Shown here piece after piece: positions 50,536 through 59,346 of a stretch of 64,000 nucleotides of DNA. Every line of letters begins with the position of its first letter. The first letter of the stretch is position 1. This DNA comes from Hyphomonas adhaerens MHS-3 (lineage in GTDB: Bacteria; Pseudomonadota; Alphaproteobacteria; Caulobacterales; Hyphomonadaceae), in contig NZ_ARYH01000001.1 in the NCBI RefSeq assembly GCF_000685235.1, positions 1,674,001-1,738,000 on the forward strand, in the 5' to 3' direction. The notes under the pieces were generated by a model, which ran no database searches, had not been told where the DNA came from, and worked only from the letters and a program-made list of their open reading frames with translations. Position numbers and translations under genes: made by a program.

Positions 50536-50549
50536 TGACGCCGGCGTCA
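50536..50549. promoter_or_regulatory. 14-bp perfect palindrome between rfbC and rfbB
   Basis: TGACGCCGGCGTCA is a perfect dyad, 125 bp before the rfbB ATG in the only sizeable gap within the rhamnose genes. It may be an operator for an internal promoter or a transcript-end stem. Confidence 0.4.
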
Positions 50550-50673
50550 TGATTCTGTTCGCAGAGGTAGCAGCAGGTGCGACTTTACTTCGGCAGTGCA
50601 TCCGATAAACAGGCCGGGACGCGACCGGCTTGCGTCGACCTGATCAATCAGACCAAGCGGAGCTCTTTCTGAT

Positions 50674-51732
50674 ATGCGGTTACTGGTGACGGGCGGGGCA
50701 GGGTTTATCGGTTCAGCAGTCGTCCGCAAGGCGATTGCCGATGGCCACACTGTAATGAACGTCGACAAGCTGACCTATGCGGCAAACCTCGACAATCTGG
50801 CGGAAGTAGACGGCCATCCGGCCTATCAGTTTGTGCAGGCCGACATCTGTGATGGGCCGGCGATGCGCGAGCTGTTCGACAGTTTCCTGCCCGATGCGAT
50901 CATGCATCTGGCCGCCGAAAGCCATGTCGACCGGTCGATCGACGGCCCGGCGGATTTCATCGAGACCAACATCATCGGCACGTTCCGCCTGCTGGAAGCG
51001 GCGCGCGGATACATGGCGGCCGGCAATGCCCCGGACGGTTTCCGCTTCCATCACATTTCGACTGACGAAGTGTTCGGATCGCTGGGCGCCGAAGGGCAAT
51101 TCACCGAAGAGTCCCGCTACCAGCCGAACTCACCTTACTCCGCCTCAAAGGCCTCGTCGGACATGCTTGTGCGCGCATGGGGCGAGACGTTTCACCTGCC
51201 CGTGGTGATTTCCAACTGCTCGAACAATTATGGCCCCTGCCAGTTCCCTGAAAAGCTGATCCCCGTCGTGATCATGGCGGCGCGCGCCGGCAAGCCGATC
51301 CCGGTCTATGGCAAGGGCGAGAATGTGCGCGACTGGCTGCATGTGAACGACCATGCCGATGCGCTGCTGCTGGTGGCACAGAAGGGCGTTCCGGGCGAGA
51401 CGTACAATGTCGGCGGACGTGCAGAGCTGCGCAATATCGACCTTGTGCTGATGATTTGCCGTGAGCTGGACAAGCGGTTCCCGGATGCCGAATGGGGCAA
51501 GCACGAATCGCTCATTACTCATGTGACGGACCGGCCGGGCCATGACATGCGCTATGCCGTGGACTGTTCGAAGATCGAGCGCGAGCTGGGCTGGACGCCT
51601 GCCTATGACGTCCAGCGCGGCATCAGCGAAACGGTGGACTGGTACCTGAACAATCAGGACTGGATCGACCGCATCCATAATCGCGGCTTCGACGGGTCGC
51701 GTATCGGCCTCGGACAACGCAAGGCGGGCTGA
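50674..51732 (+). CDS. rfbB: dTDP-glucose 4,6-dehydratase
   Basis: 352 residues. Converts dTDP-glucose to dTDP-4-keto-6-deoxyglucose. Extended-SDR marks: [54 protein letters not shown] (Thr/Asp/Glu set), catalytic YSASKASSD, and [38 protein letters not shown]. Full length. The following rfbD starts 5 bp after its stop, so both are in one operon. Confidence 0.98.
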   Translation: MRLLVTGGAGFIGSAVVRKAIADGHTVMNVDKLTYAANLDNLAEVDGHPAYQFVQADICDGPAMRELFDSFLPDAIMHLAAESHVDRSIDGPADFIETNIIGTFRLLEAARGYMAAGNAPDGFRFHHISTDEVFGSLGAEGQFTEESRYQPNSPYSASKASSDMLVRAWGETFHLPVVISNCSNNYGPCQFPEKLIPVVIMAARAGKPIPVYGKGENVRDWLHVNDHADALLLVAQKGVPGETYNVGGRAELRNIDLVLMICRELDKRFPDAEWGKHESLITHVTDRPGHDMRYAVDCSKIERELGWTPAYDVQRGISETVDWYLNNQDWIDRIHNRGFDGSRIGLGQRKAG

Positions 51733-51737
51733 ATCCG

Positions 51738-52610
51738 ATGCGTATCCTTTTGTTCGGGGCATCCGGCCAGGTCGGGTACGAAGCGCAGCGCTTGGCGGCA
51801 GGCGAGGGCATCACGCTCGTCGCGCTCGACCGTGCCGCTGCAGACCTGACGAATCCGGGCGAAGCTGCCCGCCTCATCGCAGAAACCGAATGCGACGCCG
51901 TGATCAATGCGGCCGCCTACACCGCCGTCGACAAGGCAGAGTCCGAAACGGATCTCGCCATGGCCGTGAATGGTGTGGCGCCGGGCGAGATGGCAGCGGC
52001 CTGCGCGGCCAAGGGTGTGCCGTTCATTCACTTTTCCACGGACTATGTGTTCCCGGGCGATGCAGTCGAGCCGTATACGGAGCTTGATGCGACCGGGCCG
52101 CAAGGTGCCTATGGGCGGACCAAGCTGGCCGGGGAAGAGGCCGTGCTGGGCGCGGGCGGCGCGGCTGCCGTGCTGCGGCTCTCCTGGGTGTTCTCCGGGC
52201 ATGGCAACAATTTTGTGAAGACGATGCTGCGCGTCGGGCAGGAGCGGGGCAGCGTTCGTGTGGTGGACGACCAGATCGGCAAGCCGACACCGGCCTCCGG
52301 CGCGGCGCAGGCGGCCTTTGCCGTGGCAAAACGGTTGGTGGCAGATCCTTCCGTGGGCGGGCTTTATCATTTTGCGGGTGACCGCGCCGTGAGCTGGGCC
52401 GGTTTCGCCCGCGAGATATTCGAGGTTGCCGGGCTGGAAGTGCCGGTCGAGCCGATCACGACCGACGAGTTTCCGACCCCCGCGCAGCGGCCACCCTGGT
52501 CGGTGCTCGATACAAGCCGGTTCGAAGCCGTATTCGGCCGTCCGGCACCCGATTGGCGCGCCGAACTGGTGCGTATCATTCCGGCGCTGACCGCGCCGGC
52601 GGAAAACTAG
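51738..52610 (+). CDS. rfbD: dTDP-4-dehydrorhamnose reductase
   Basis: 290 residues. Last step of dTDP-L-rhamnose. [51 protein letters not shown], catalytic [13 protein letters not shown], and C-terminal [17 protein letters not shown], all as in RmlD. Starts 5 bp after rfbB; rfbA follows 11 bp on. Confidence 0.98.
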   Translation: MRILLFGASGQVGYEAQRLAAGEGITLVALDRAAADLTNPGEAARLIAETECDAVINAAAYTAVDKAESETDLAMAVNGVAPGEMAAACAAKGVPFIHFSTDYVFPGDAVEPYTELDATGPQGAYGRTKLAGEEAVLGAGGAAAVLRLSWVFSGHGNNFVKTMLRVGQERGSVRVVDDQIGKPTPASGAAQAAFAVAKRLVADPSVGGLYHFAGDRAVSWAGFAREIFEVAGLEVPVEPITTDEFPTPAQRPPWSVLDTSRFEAVFGRPAPDWRAELVRIIPALTAPAEN

Positions 52611-52621
52611 AAGAGGTTCCG

Positions 52622-53494
52622 ATGAAGGGTATTGTTCTGGCAGGCGGATCGGGTACGCGATTGTTCCCGGTGACGCGTGGTGTCTCGAAGCAGATGCTGC
52701 CCGTGTTTGACAAGCCGATGATCTATTATCCCATCAGCGCGCTGATGCTGGCCGGGATCCGGGACATCCTGATCATCACCACGCCGCATGACCAGGAGGC
52801 TTTCAAAAGGCTGCTGGGCGACGGCAGCGATATCGGCATGAACTTTCAGTATGCCGCCCAACCCTCGCCGGACGGCCTGGCACAGGCCTTTATCATCGGT
52901 GAGTCCTTCATCGACGGCGACAAGTGCGCGCTGGTGCTGGGCGACAACATCTTCTACGGCCACGGCCTGCAGGAAATGCTGGCCCAGGCTGCCAGCCTTG
53001 AGACCGGTGCGGAGATCTTCGCTTATCAGGTGGCCGATCCCGAGCGTTATGGCGTGGTCGAGATTGCGGACGACGGCACGATCCTCTCCATCGAGGAGAA
53101 GCCGCAGAAGCCGAAATCCAACTTCGCCGCGACGGGCCTCTATTTCTACGACGAGACCGTGTGCGAGCGCGCGCACCAGGTGAAGCCGTCGGCGCGAGGC
53201 GAGTTGGAAATCACGACGCTGAACGAGATGTATATGCAGGACGGGCAGTTGCGCGCTCATGTGCTGGGCCGCGGCTTTGCGTGGCTGGACACGGGCACGC
53301 ACAATTCGCTTCTGGAAGCGGCCCATTTTGTGCAGACGATCGAAGCGCGCCAGGGCCTGAAGGTCGCCTGCCTCGAAGAGATCGCCTACCGCCGGGGCTT
53401 CATCGACAGTGCACGCGTGCTGGATCTGGCGAAAGATCTCGGCAAGACCGGGTATGGCGAATACCTGCTCCGGCTGGTTCAGGCGGACAAGTAG
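52622..53494 (+). CDS. rfbA: Glucose-1-phosphate thymidylyltransferase
   Basis: 290 residues. First step of dTDP-rhamnose synthesis. [38 protein letters not shown] at the N-terminus, [62 protein letters not shown], and [24 protein letters not shown] 52622 follows GAGGTTCC and gives the usual length. Last of rfbCBDA. Confidence 0.98.
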   Translation: MKGIVLAGGSGTRLFPVTRGVSKQMLPVFDKPMIYYPISALMLAGIRDILIITTPHDQEAFKRLLGDGSDIGMNFQYAAQPSPDGLAQAFIIGESFIDGDKCALVLGDNIFYGHGLQEMLAQAASLETGAEIFAYQVADPERYGVVEIADDGTILSIEEKPQKPKSNFAATGLYFYDETVCERAHQVKPSARGELEITTLNEMYMQDGQLRAHVLGRGFAWLDTGTHNSLLEAAHFVQTIEARQGLKVACLEEIAYRRGFIDSARVLDLAKDLGKTGYGEYLLRLVQADK

Positions 53495-53572
53495 GCGCCA
53501 ATCCACCAGGGTTTGCCCGCCATCATTGACATCCCCGCAGGTGAATTCCCCGCATAGACGGCGGCGTTACTT

Positions 53573-53594
53573 TCCGTGTCCTGAATGACACGGA
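53573..53594 (+). promoter_or_regulatory. Hairpin overlapping the ribosome site of the DUF2793 gene
   Basis: TCCGTGTC (53573-53580), loop CTGAAT, GACACGGA (53587-53594) is a perfect 8-bp stem. The ribosome site GGAGGAG starts at 53592 inside the 3' arm and the ATG is at 53605. The arrangement resembles the hairpin before the nucleotidyltransferase gene at 32723-32745. Confidence 0.6.
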
Positions 53595-53604
53595 GGAGCG
53601 CTTG

Positions 53605-54861
53605 ATGTCGCAAACCAATCGGATCGGCCTTGGCTACCTGCTGCCCAATCAGGCGCAGAAGCATGTGACGGTGAACGAGGCCTTTGCCCGGCTGGACGGA
53701 CTGGTGCAGGCGGCCGTCATGGATGCGGTCACGTCCGGCCAGCCGGAGACTCCGGAAGAGGGGCAGGCCTGGCTGGTGCCGGAAGGCGCAACCGGCGCCG
53801 TGTGGAGCGCAGCGCCAAGCGGTACGTTGGCCGTGTTCCGCGACGGGGCCTGGGACATGATCACGCCGCAGGCCGGCTGGCGCGTGTTCGATCTCGGTGC
53901 CGGTGCGCTGAAGGTTTTTGATGGCACGGCGTGGCAGTCCCTTGCCGGGAGCGGCGGCACGGATTGGCCGCTCCTGGGCATCAACACCGCGGCGGACGAG
54001 ACGCAGCGGCTGGCGGTGAAGTCCGACGCTGTTCTGCTGTCGCACGACGATGTGACCCCCGGCAGCGGCGACATGCGGCTGTTTCTGAACCGCGCCGATT
54101 CGGGCAGGACAGCCTCGATCCTGTTCGAGGATGACTATACGGCGCGGGCGGAGTTCGGCCTGACGGGCGGCCCGTCGGTGAACCTGAAAGTGAACCTGCC
54201 CGTTACCGGCTGGGCGGACGCGCTGAGCGTGGACATGGCCAGCGGTGCTATCGGCCTTGGCACCACGGCGCCGGAGGCACGGCTGGACGTGGCGCCGGGC
54301 GCCGGGCCGCTGCCGCCCATTCCCGGTGCGGTCGTGCTGCGCCTGCTGAACGATGCGGGCCAGCAGACGACGTTCATTGCCGATGCGATTGCCAATAATG
54401 GCGACCTGTCCATGCGCCGTGCGAACGGCGCGTTTGGCGCGCTGACGCCGGTGCAGGCGGGCGACAATATCGGCCAGATCAGCTGGCTGGGTTATGACGG
54501 CAGCGCCTACAGCGTGAGCCAGGCGCGGATCGAGGCGGACGCGGCGGAGACCTGGACCCCCGCCGGCCACGGCGTGCACCTGGACTTTGCCGTGACGCCC
54601 GCAGGCTCGACCGCGCGGACGAAGCGGATGCGGCTTGATTCGGTGGGGAATATTGCCCTCCGGGACGACCTGACGGCGGCCTGCAAGCTGGATGTGGGCG
54701 GCCCGGTGCGGGTGGGCAGCTATGCGAAGGCCGCGCTGCCGCCCGCCAGTGCCGGGGCGGGGCAGGTGATCTTCGTGCCGGACGAGGCCGACGGGGCCGT
54801 GCTGGCCTTCTCGGACGGGTCCGCCTGGCGCCGGGTGACCGACCGGGCGGTGGTGTCATAG
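53605..54861 (+). CDS. DUF2793 domain protein with tail-fibre-like C-terminus
   Basis: 418 residues. The N-terminal ~110 residues match DUF2793 (QTNRIGLGYLLPNQAQKHVTVNEAFARLDGLVQAAVMD, GQAWLVPEGATGAVW, GTLAVFRDGAWDMITPQAGWRVFD, KVFDGTAWQSL), a domain usually found in phage tail or gene-transfer-agent proteins. The C-terminal part is rich in beta-repeats (AIGLGTTAPEARLDVAPG, KLDVGGPVRVGSYAK) like tail-fibre shafts. It has no signal peptide. Here it stands alone between rfbA and a methyltransferase. It may be a domesticated fibre or cell-surface protein; function unknown. ATG 53605 follows GGAGGAG. Confidence 0.75.
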   Translation: MSQTNRIGLGYLLPNQAQKHVTVNEAFARLDGLVQAAVMDAVTSGQPETPEEGQAWLVPEGATGAVWSAAPSGTLAVFRDGAWDMITPQAGWRVFDLGAGALKVFDGTAWQSLAGSGGTDWPLLGINTAADETQRLAVKSDAVLLSHDDVTPGSGDMRLFLNRADSGRTASILFEDDYTARAEFGLTGGPSVNLKVNLPVTGWADALSVDMASGAIGLGTTAPEARLDVAPGAGPLPPIPGAVVLRLLNDAGQQTTFIADAIANNGDLSMRRANGAFGALTPVQAGDNIGQISWLGYDGSAYSVSQARIEADAAETWTPAGHGVHLDFAVTPAGSTARTKRMRLDSVGNIALRDDLTAACKLDVGGPVRVGSYAKAALPPASAGAGQVIFVPDEADGAVLAFSDGSAWRRVTDRAVVS

Positions 54862-54941
54862 GCCATCGCAATGACACATTTGAGGTTGACGCACCAAGGC
54901 CCGGATCGGCAAATGGTGCCGCGTAGCCTGAGAGGATTTGC

Positions 54942-55565
54942 ATGTCTGCCCATCAACCGTCTCCCCGTTATTTCGAACTTCTGGAACAGTATCGGGATGC
55001 GCATGAAAATGGACTGCTGGTGCAGGGCGAACGCCAGCCCAACGTCTTTACCGGCAAGAGCCTGAAGCCCCATATCCGGGTCATTTCCGATCTCCTTCAC
55101 GCGTGCGACGCGCGGACTTTGCTCGACTATGGATGCGGCAAGGCCGTGTTTCACAAGGCAGAGCAATTCGACCTCGACGGCGAGACCATTTCGAGCCTCA
55201 AGGAGTTCTGGGGGCTTGAGAAAGTAACGCTATTCGATCCGGGCGTGGAAGCGCATTCGCAGCTGGCGGATGGCCCGTTCGACGCAGTCATTTCGACAGA
55301 CGTCCTGGAACATGTGGATGAGCAGGATGTCGATTTTGTCCTGGACCAGATTTTTTCGCGGGCGCTCAAGGTCGTCTACATGAACATTTCCACCCGCCCG
55401 GCAGCGAAGTGCCTGCCCAATGGCGAGAATGCGCATGTCACGGTACGGCCGCCGGAATGGTGGAAGGCGCGAATCGAAGCAATCGCAGCAGGCCGGGGCG
55501 TCGCATTCTACTGCGCGCTTGAAGATGGCGGTCAGACGATCGAGGTTTTCCGGAACGGTTGCTGA
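54942..55565 (+). CDS. Class I SAM-dependent methyltransferase in the polysaccharide locus
   Basis: 207 residues. SAM loop LLDYGCGKAVF, then a FDPGVEAH acidic strand end and motif II DAVISTDVLEHVDEQDVDFVLDQIF, VVYMNISTRPAAKC. The N-terminus (SPRYFELLEQYRDAHENG, FTGKSLKPHIRVISDLLHACDARTLLDYG) fits capsule/LPS-linked methyltransferases. It probably methylates a sugar or a carrier in this locus (inference). Convergent with the unknown gene that follows. Confidence 0.85.
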   Translation: MSAHQPSPRYFELLEQYRDAHENGLLVQGERQPNVFTGKSLKPHIRVISDLLHACDARTLLDYGCGKAVFHKAEQFDLDGETISSLKEFWGLEKVTLFDPGVEAHSQLADGPFDAVISTDVLEHVDEQDVDFVLDQIFSRALKVVYMNISTRPAAKCLPNGENAHVTVRPPEWWKARIEAIAAGRGVAFYCALEDGGQTIEVFRNGC

Positions 55566-55609
55566 GCCCCTTCTTTGCCGAAGGCGGAGAGGCAACAGTC
55601 CTCCGGAAT

Positions 55610-56290
55610 CTACCAGAGTGTATCGGGATAGGTGTGGCAGCTGCGGAAGCGACTGATCGCTGTATCGTATTGGTAGGACAGCCGGTTGAACACTTCCTGG
55701 CTGACGACTGAGGCGGGGGTCGTTTCGGCCGTAAGCCGGGCAAGCCTGTCGCGGAAGTTGATCATCACATCGCCGAAGCCGATATTGAACGTGTGCATGC
55801 CGTCGAACATGTCCTTTGGGACATAGTTTTCCGCGGCAACCGGGCGTTTGTACCCATCGCCGAGATAGATCTCTGTCTCGTAGAGCTTTACGGTTTTGAT
55901 CATGATTGCGCCAATGCCGGCGAGAGCCCGTTCCTTCTCGGAGGGGCTGCAATCCATGATCGTATCGCAGGCCGAAGCCAGCCACTTCGCGTTTACCACT
56001 TCCCGCATGTATGCCGACTGTTCCGTCCAGAGACGTTCGAAAATGGACCAGTAGTGTTCCGTCTGGAAGCCGCGGCGGAGGATCACGTTGCAAGCAACAT
56101 GCAGGAAAAGCAGGGCGGGTTGGCCGAGAAACGACTTACGCCACTCATATAATTCGCGGTCCAGCGGACGACGCTGGCCAACCGGAACGCCGGGATTATG
56201 GCGCACAAATTCGTCTTCGCTGCGTTCGGGAAGCGGGGCTTTGGCGCCTTCCATATCGGCGGCGAAGGATTGAAGTTCCTCGAATATCAT
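55610..56290 (-). CDS. Unknown protein coupled to a glycosyltransferase
   Basis: 226 residues. ATG 56290 overlaps the upstream glycosyltransferase stop as ATGA, so the two are translationally coupled; a long upstream frame is rejected. No known domain was recognised. It is mostly helical with hydrophobic patches (ELYEWRKSFLGQPALLFLHVACNVILRRGF, MREVVNAKWLASACDTIM), a Lys/Glu-rich middle (SPSEKERALAGIGAIMIKTVKLYETEIYLGDGYKRPVAAENYV), then an FGDVMINFRDRLARL segment. No signal peptide. The coupling suggests a role with glycan synthesis, for example as a small glycosyltransferase-like or sugar-modifying enzyme. Confidence 0.65.
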   Translation of the reverse strand: MIFEELQSFAADMEGAKAPLPERSEDEFVRHNPGVPVGQRRPLDRELYEWRKSFLGQPALLFLHVACNVILRRGFQTEHYWSIFERLWTEQSAYMREVVNAKWLASACDTIMDCSPSEKERALAGIGAIMIKTVKLYETEIYLGDGYKRPVAAENYVPKDMFDGMHTFNIGFGDVMINFRDRLARLTAETTPASVVSQEVFNRLSYQYDTAISRFRSCHTYPDTLW

Positions 56291-56991
56291 GTGTTGTGAA
56301 GCTGGTCCTGACGCACAGCGTCGAATTCCTTGAGCCAGAGGTCGCCATAGTCGACATTCTGCCAATTCTCGAACCACGGGCCGCCGCGCGTATAGTGGAC
56401 CACTTTCGGCGGGCCGGAAGCGGGCTTCTCGTTCCAGCCTTCCAGCCAGTTCCATTCCGTCGGCAGGCTGCCGATGTCGTCATCCTTCAGCCACTGCATG
56501 CGGTGCAGATAAGCCGGGGTCTGCGTGTTCACCACATCCGGCGTCAGCGTCTGGACGTCAGGGTGGGCACAATTGAACAGCATCAGGGATGACCAGTTCT
56601 TGCGCGGATACTGGGTCTGCACCGCGCCATCCATCTTGGTCGTCTCGGTCGGCACATGATTATGCTGGACACACCAGAGTGCGCGGTCGCCCGTCGCGAG
56701 CTTCAGCATGTCTGCCACATCGCCGAGCCACAGGAAGTCGCAGTCGAAGAACAGAGCGAGCCCGTCCTTGCCGGCGAGATGCGGCGTCAGGAAACGCGTA
56801 TAGGTGAACTCGGTTGAGGCGAGGGGATCGGCCGGGCGCGAATAGAGCCCTGCCTCACGAAGCTCCGGCTGTTTCAGTGCCTGGACTTCGACGGGGATGG
56901 ACGCATTGCGCTCAATGGAGCGCTTCGCCACGTCATACGCTTCCGGTTCACGCGAATCCCATCCGATGAAGACTTTCAGTGGCTGGTTCAT
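56287..56991 (-). CDS. Glycosyltransferase (family 8-like fold)
   Basis: 234 residues. KVFIGWDSREPEAYDVAKRSIERNASIPVEVQAL opens the chain, and the metal-binding DxD lies in FFDCDFLW (D83, D85). Later blocks WSSLMLFNCAHPDVQTLTPDVVNTQ and GSLPTEWNWLEGWNE, and VVHYTRGGPWF, are typical of GT8-like enzymes that build LPS outer chains. Its ATG (56991) overlaps the wzt stop as ATGA and its own stop overlaps the next ATG, so wzt, this gene and the unknown protein are coupled in series. Confidence 0.85.
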   Translation of the reverse strand: MNQPLKVFIGWDSREPEAYDVAKRSIERNASIPVEVQALKQPELREAGLYSRPADPLASTEFTYTRFLTPHLAGKDGLALFFDCDFLWLGDVADMLKLATGDRALWCVQHNHVPTETTKMDGAVQTQYPRKNWSSLMLFNCAHPDVQTLTPDVVNTQTPAYLHRMQWLKDDDIGSLPTEWNWLEGWNEKPASGPPKVVHYTRGGPWFENWQNVDYGDLWLKEFDAVRQDQLHNT

Positions 56992-58391
56992 GCGGCAGAC
57001 CTTTCGATCCTGGAGACTAGGGGAGTGATACCGGCATCCACGAAGCCTGTGGCAACAAGGTCAGGGCGGAACTTGACCCGGAAAGCCAGGGCGTCCTGGA
57101 TGCGGTGGTGATGTTCGGCGCCGGCGCCGAGCGCCTTGCCGACGGCGACCGTGAAGAAATAGACACCGGGCGTAAGCGGGCAATTGAAGGAAAAGCGGAC
57201 ATCCCATACATCGCCGGCATCGGCGGAGCTCGGATGATCCGGCAAGACGAGCCGGGTAGAGGCCCCGAACAGTTTGAGGCCGGCGATCGTGCGGATCGCC
57301 ATGGCAGCAAACGTATTGTCGACCTTGTCATTGAAGCGTGCCTGGAAGCGCAGGACCATGCGTTGGCCCATCTCGACCAGATTGACCGGAGTGCCCTGCT
57401 CGGTTTCGAGCGAAACGTCGAAGATTTCGACGATTCCGGTATTTTCGATGTCCTTCGGATGAGCGACCAGGCTCGGATCGATCGGGTCGGCCCGTTCTTC
57501 CGCTTCCGGTTCGGCTTCGCTCGGTGCAATTTTCACGTCCGCGGCGGGCGGTGCAGGCTCTTCAGGAGGCACACCCTGGCAGGTAATGATCTCCTCCCGG
57601 ATGGTTTTCTGCCGGACCGGGTCCGCATTCACGAGGCGTTGGTATTGCTGGACCACGGGCTTTGGCTCTCCGTCCAGCAGCTTCGAGCCACCATCCATCA
57701 GGATGGCGCGGTCGCAGAGCTGGACGATGGTCTGGGCGCTGTGGCTGACGAAGAGGATGGTGGCGCCGCTCTCGCGGATCTGCTCGATCCGGGCAAAGCA
57801 TTTGCGCTGGAATGCCTCGTCGCCCACGGACAGGGCCTCGTCCACGACCAGGATGTCCGGGTCCACATTGATCGCCACCGCAAAGGCAAGGCGCACATAC
57901 ATGCCCGAGGAATAGGTCTTCACCGGCTGGTCTATGAAGATGCCAATGTCGGCAAAGCGGGCGATCGAGTCGAAACGCGCCTCCGTCTCCTCCCGCGTGA
58001 GGCCGAGGATCGCGGCGTTGAGAAACACGTTCTCCCGGCCCGTAAAGTCTGCATTGAAGCCGGCGCCAAGCTCGAGCAGCGCAGCGATGCGCCCGTTCAC
58101 CTCGACCGAGCCGCTGCTCGGCTGCAGGATGCCGCAGATCATCTGCAGCAGCGTCGACTTGCCTGAGCCGTTGCGCCCGATGATGCCGACCGTCTCGCCC
58201 CGTTCCACCGTGAAGTCGACATCGTGGACGGCGGCGAAATCGGTGAAATACTTGCGCGGCTTCATGCCGGTCACGCGCCGCAGCTTCGGCATGATCATCT
58301 GCTTCAGCCGGTCTTCCGGCCGTTTGTAGATGAGGTAATGCTTTGAAACGCCTTGCAGGTGGATGGCGTGATCCGGGAGGTCAGAGGACAT
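56988..58391 (-). CDS. wzt: Polysaccharide ABC transporter ATPase with O-antigen-binding C-domain
   Basis: 467 residues. ABC domain (about 1-250): Walker A IIGRNGSGKSTLLQMI (around 70-80), signature in TYSSGMYVRLAFA, Walker B DILVVDEALSVGD, plus a switch His (LFVSHSAQTIVQLCD). The ~170-residue C-terminal part after a linker rich in Pro/Glu (PAADVKIAPSEAEPEAEERAD) is a beta-rich domain of the Wzt-C type (FQARFNDKVDNTFAAMAIRTI, VYFFTVAVGKA), which recognises the capped glycan. ATG 58391 is within the wzm end (11-bp overlap) and follows GGAAAGG; a longer start at 58433 is rejected. Confidence 0.92.
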   Translation of the reverse strand: MSSDLPDHAIHLQGVSKHYLIYKRPEDRLKQMIMPKLRRVTGMKPRKYFTDFAAVHDVDFTVERGETVGIIGRNGSGKSTLLQMICGILQPSSGSVEVNGRIAALLELGAGFNADFTGRENVFLNAAILGLTREETEARFDSIARFADIGIFIDQPVKTYSSGMYVRLAFAVAINVDPDILVVDEALSVGDEAFQRKCFARIEQIRESGATILFVSHSAQTIVQLCDRAILMDGGSKLLDGEPKPVVQQYQRLVNADPVRQKTIREEIITCQGVPPEEPAPPAADVKIAPSEAEPEAEERADPIDPSLVAHPKDIENTGIVEIFDVSLETEQGTPVNLVEMGQRMVLRFQARFNDKVDNTFAAMAIRTIAGLKLFGASTRLVLPDHPSSADAGDVWDVRFSFNCPLTPGVYFFTVAVGKALGAGAEHHHRIQDALAFRVKFRPDLVATGFVDAGITPLVSRIERSAA

Positions 58392-59211
58392 CGGCAAAAC
58401 CTTTCCGTGTCCGTTCGAACCATTGATAGCCAAGCACCAGGATGACCAGCGCCACGGCGGTATAGCTGGCCAGGGCCGAGAAATCCGGTAGCTCGCCGAA
58501 GATCATGATCCGGCGCAATTGCTCGATCGGGACGGTCATCGGGTTGAAAGCCAGGATGGGCTGGACCCATTCGGGCAGCGCGCTCAGCGGGAAGAAGATG
58601 GGCGCGAGGAAAAGGAGGGCGGTCACGATGGTGCCGACGATCTGCCCGATGTCGCGGATGTAGGTGCCCAGGGAGGCGAGGAACCAGCCGAGCCCCGTGA
58701 TCATGAGGGCGAGGGGAATGATGATCAGCGGCAGGAGCAGCAGCGTCACGTGGACCGTTCCAAAGACGATATAGATGAACGGAACAAGGATCAGAAGGCT
58801 CACCCCAGCATGGAACATGGACGAGAGCAGGGCGGACGGCACCAGCAGTTCCAGCGGGAACACCACCCGTTTCACCAGCGACGCGTTCATGGTGATGATC
58901 GTGGGCGCGCGCAGCATCACGTCGCTGAAAAACTGGAACAGGATGAGGCCCGAAAACAGGATCACGGCGAATTCCATCGGGGAGGCCGTGTCGGACGATC
59001 CTGCCCATCTGGACTTGAAGACCGTTCCGAAAACCAGCGTGTAGACGCCCAGCATCAGCAGCGGTGTCGCGATCGTCCAGACGAGGCCAAGGCCTGAGCC
59101 GCGATACCGGCTTTCAATGTCGCGCCGGGTTAGCTGGAGCAGGAGGGAAAGCTTGCGTGCCGAGGTTTTGGCATGTCTGCCAACCGCTGCGCGCGAGGTA
59201 GAAGAAATCAT
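58381..59211 (-). CDS. wzm: Polysaccharide ABC transporter permease
   Basis: 276 residues with about six membrane helices. ABC-2-type permease: LLLQLTRRDIESRYRGSGLGLVWTIATPLLMLGVYTLVFGTVFK, FAVILFSGLILFQFFSDVMLRAPTIITMNASLVKRVVFPLELLVP, and NPMTVPIEQLRRIMIFGELPDF near the C-terminus. ATG 59211 follows GGTGAG; a GTG at 59223 is the alternative. With Wzt it exports an undecaprenyl-linked chain across the inner membrane. Confidence 0.93.
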   Translation of the reverse strand: MISSTSRAAVGRHAKTSARKLSLLLQLTRRDIESRYRGSGLGLVWTIATPLLMLGVYTLVFGTVFKSRWAGSSDTASPMEFAVILFSGLILFQFFSDVMLRAPTIITMNASLVKRVVFPLELLVPSALLSSMFHAGVSLLILVPFIYIVFGTVHVTLLLLPLIIIPLALMITGLGWFLASLGTYIRDIGQIVGTIVTALLFLAPIFFPLSALPEWVQPILAFNPMTVPIEQLRRIMIFGELPDFSALASYTAVALVILVLGYQWFERTRKGFADVL

Positions 59212-59346
59212 CTTTTGTCTCACCCTTGGCCACCCGCTGCCGCACTTTGGATAGTCCTATTGAACGGCAGGTGCAACATTGCTTGCGCATCCTGTTTGTT
59301 CGCTCGGATTTCGTAAAATCCTTTAAAAACATCAAACTAAGCGTGG

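Noticed and set aside
53605-54861. Prophage or GTA cluster around the DUF2793 gene
   Set aside because: No capsid, portal, terminase, integrase or other tail gene lies in the window.
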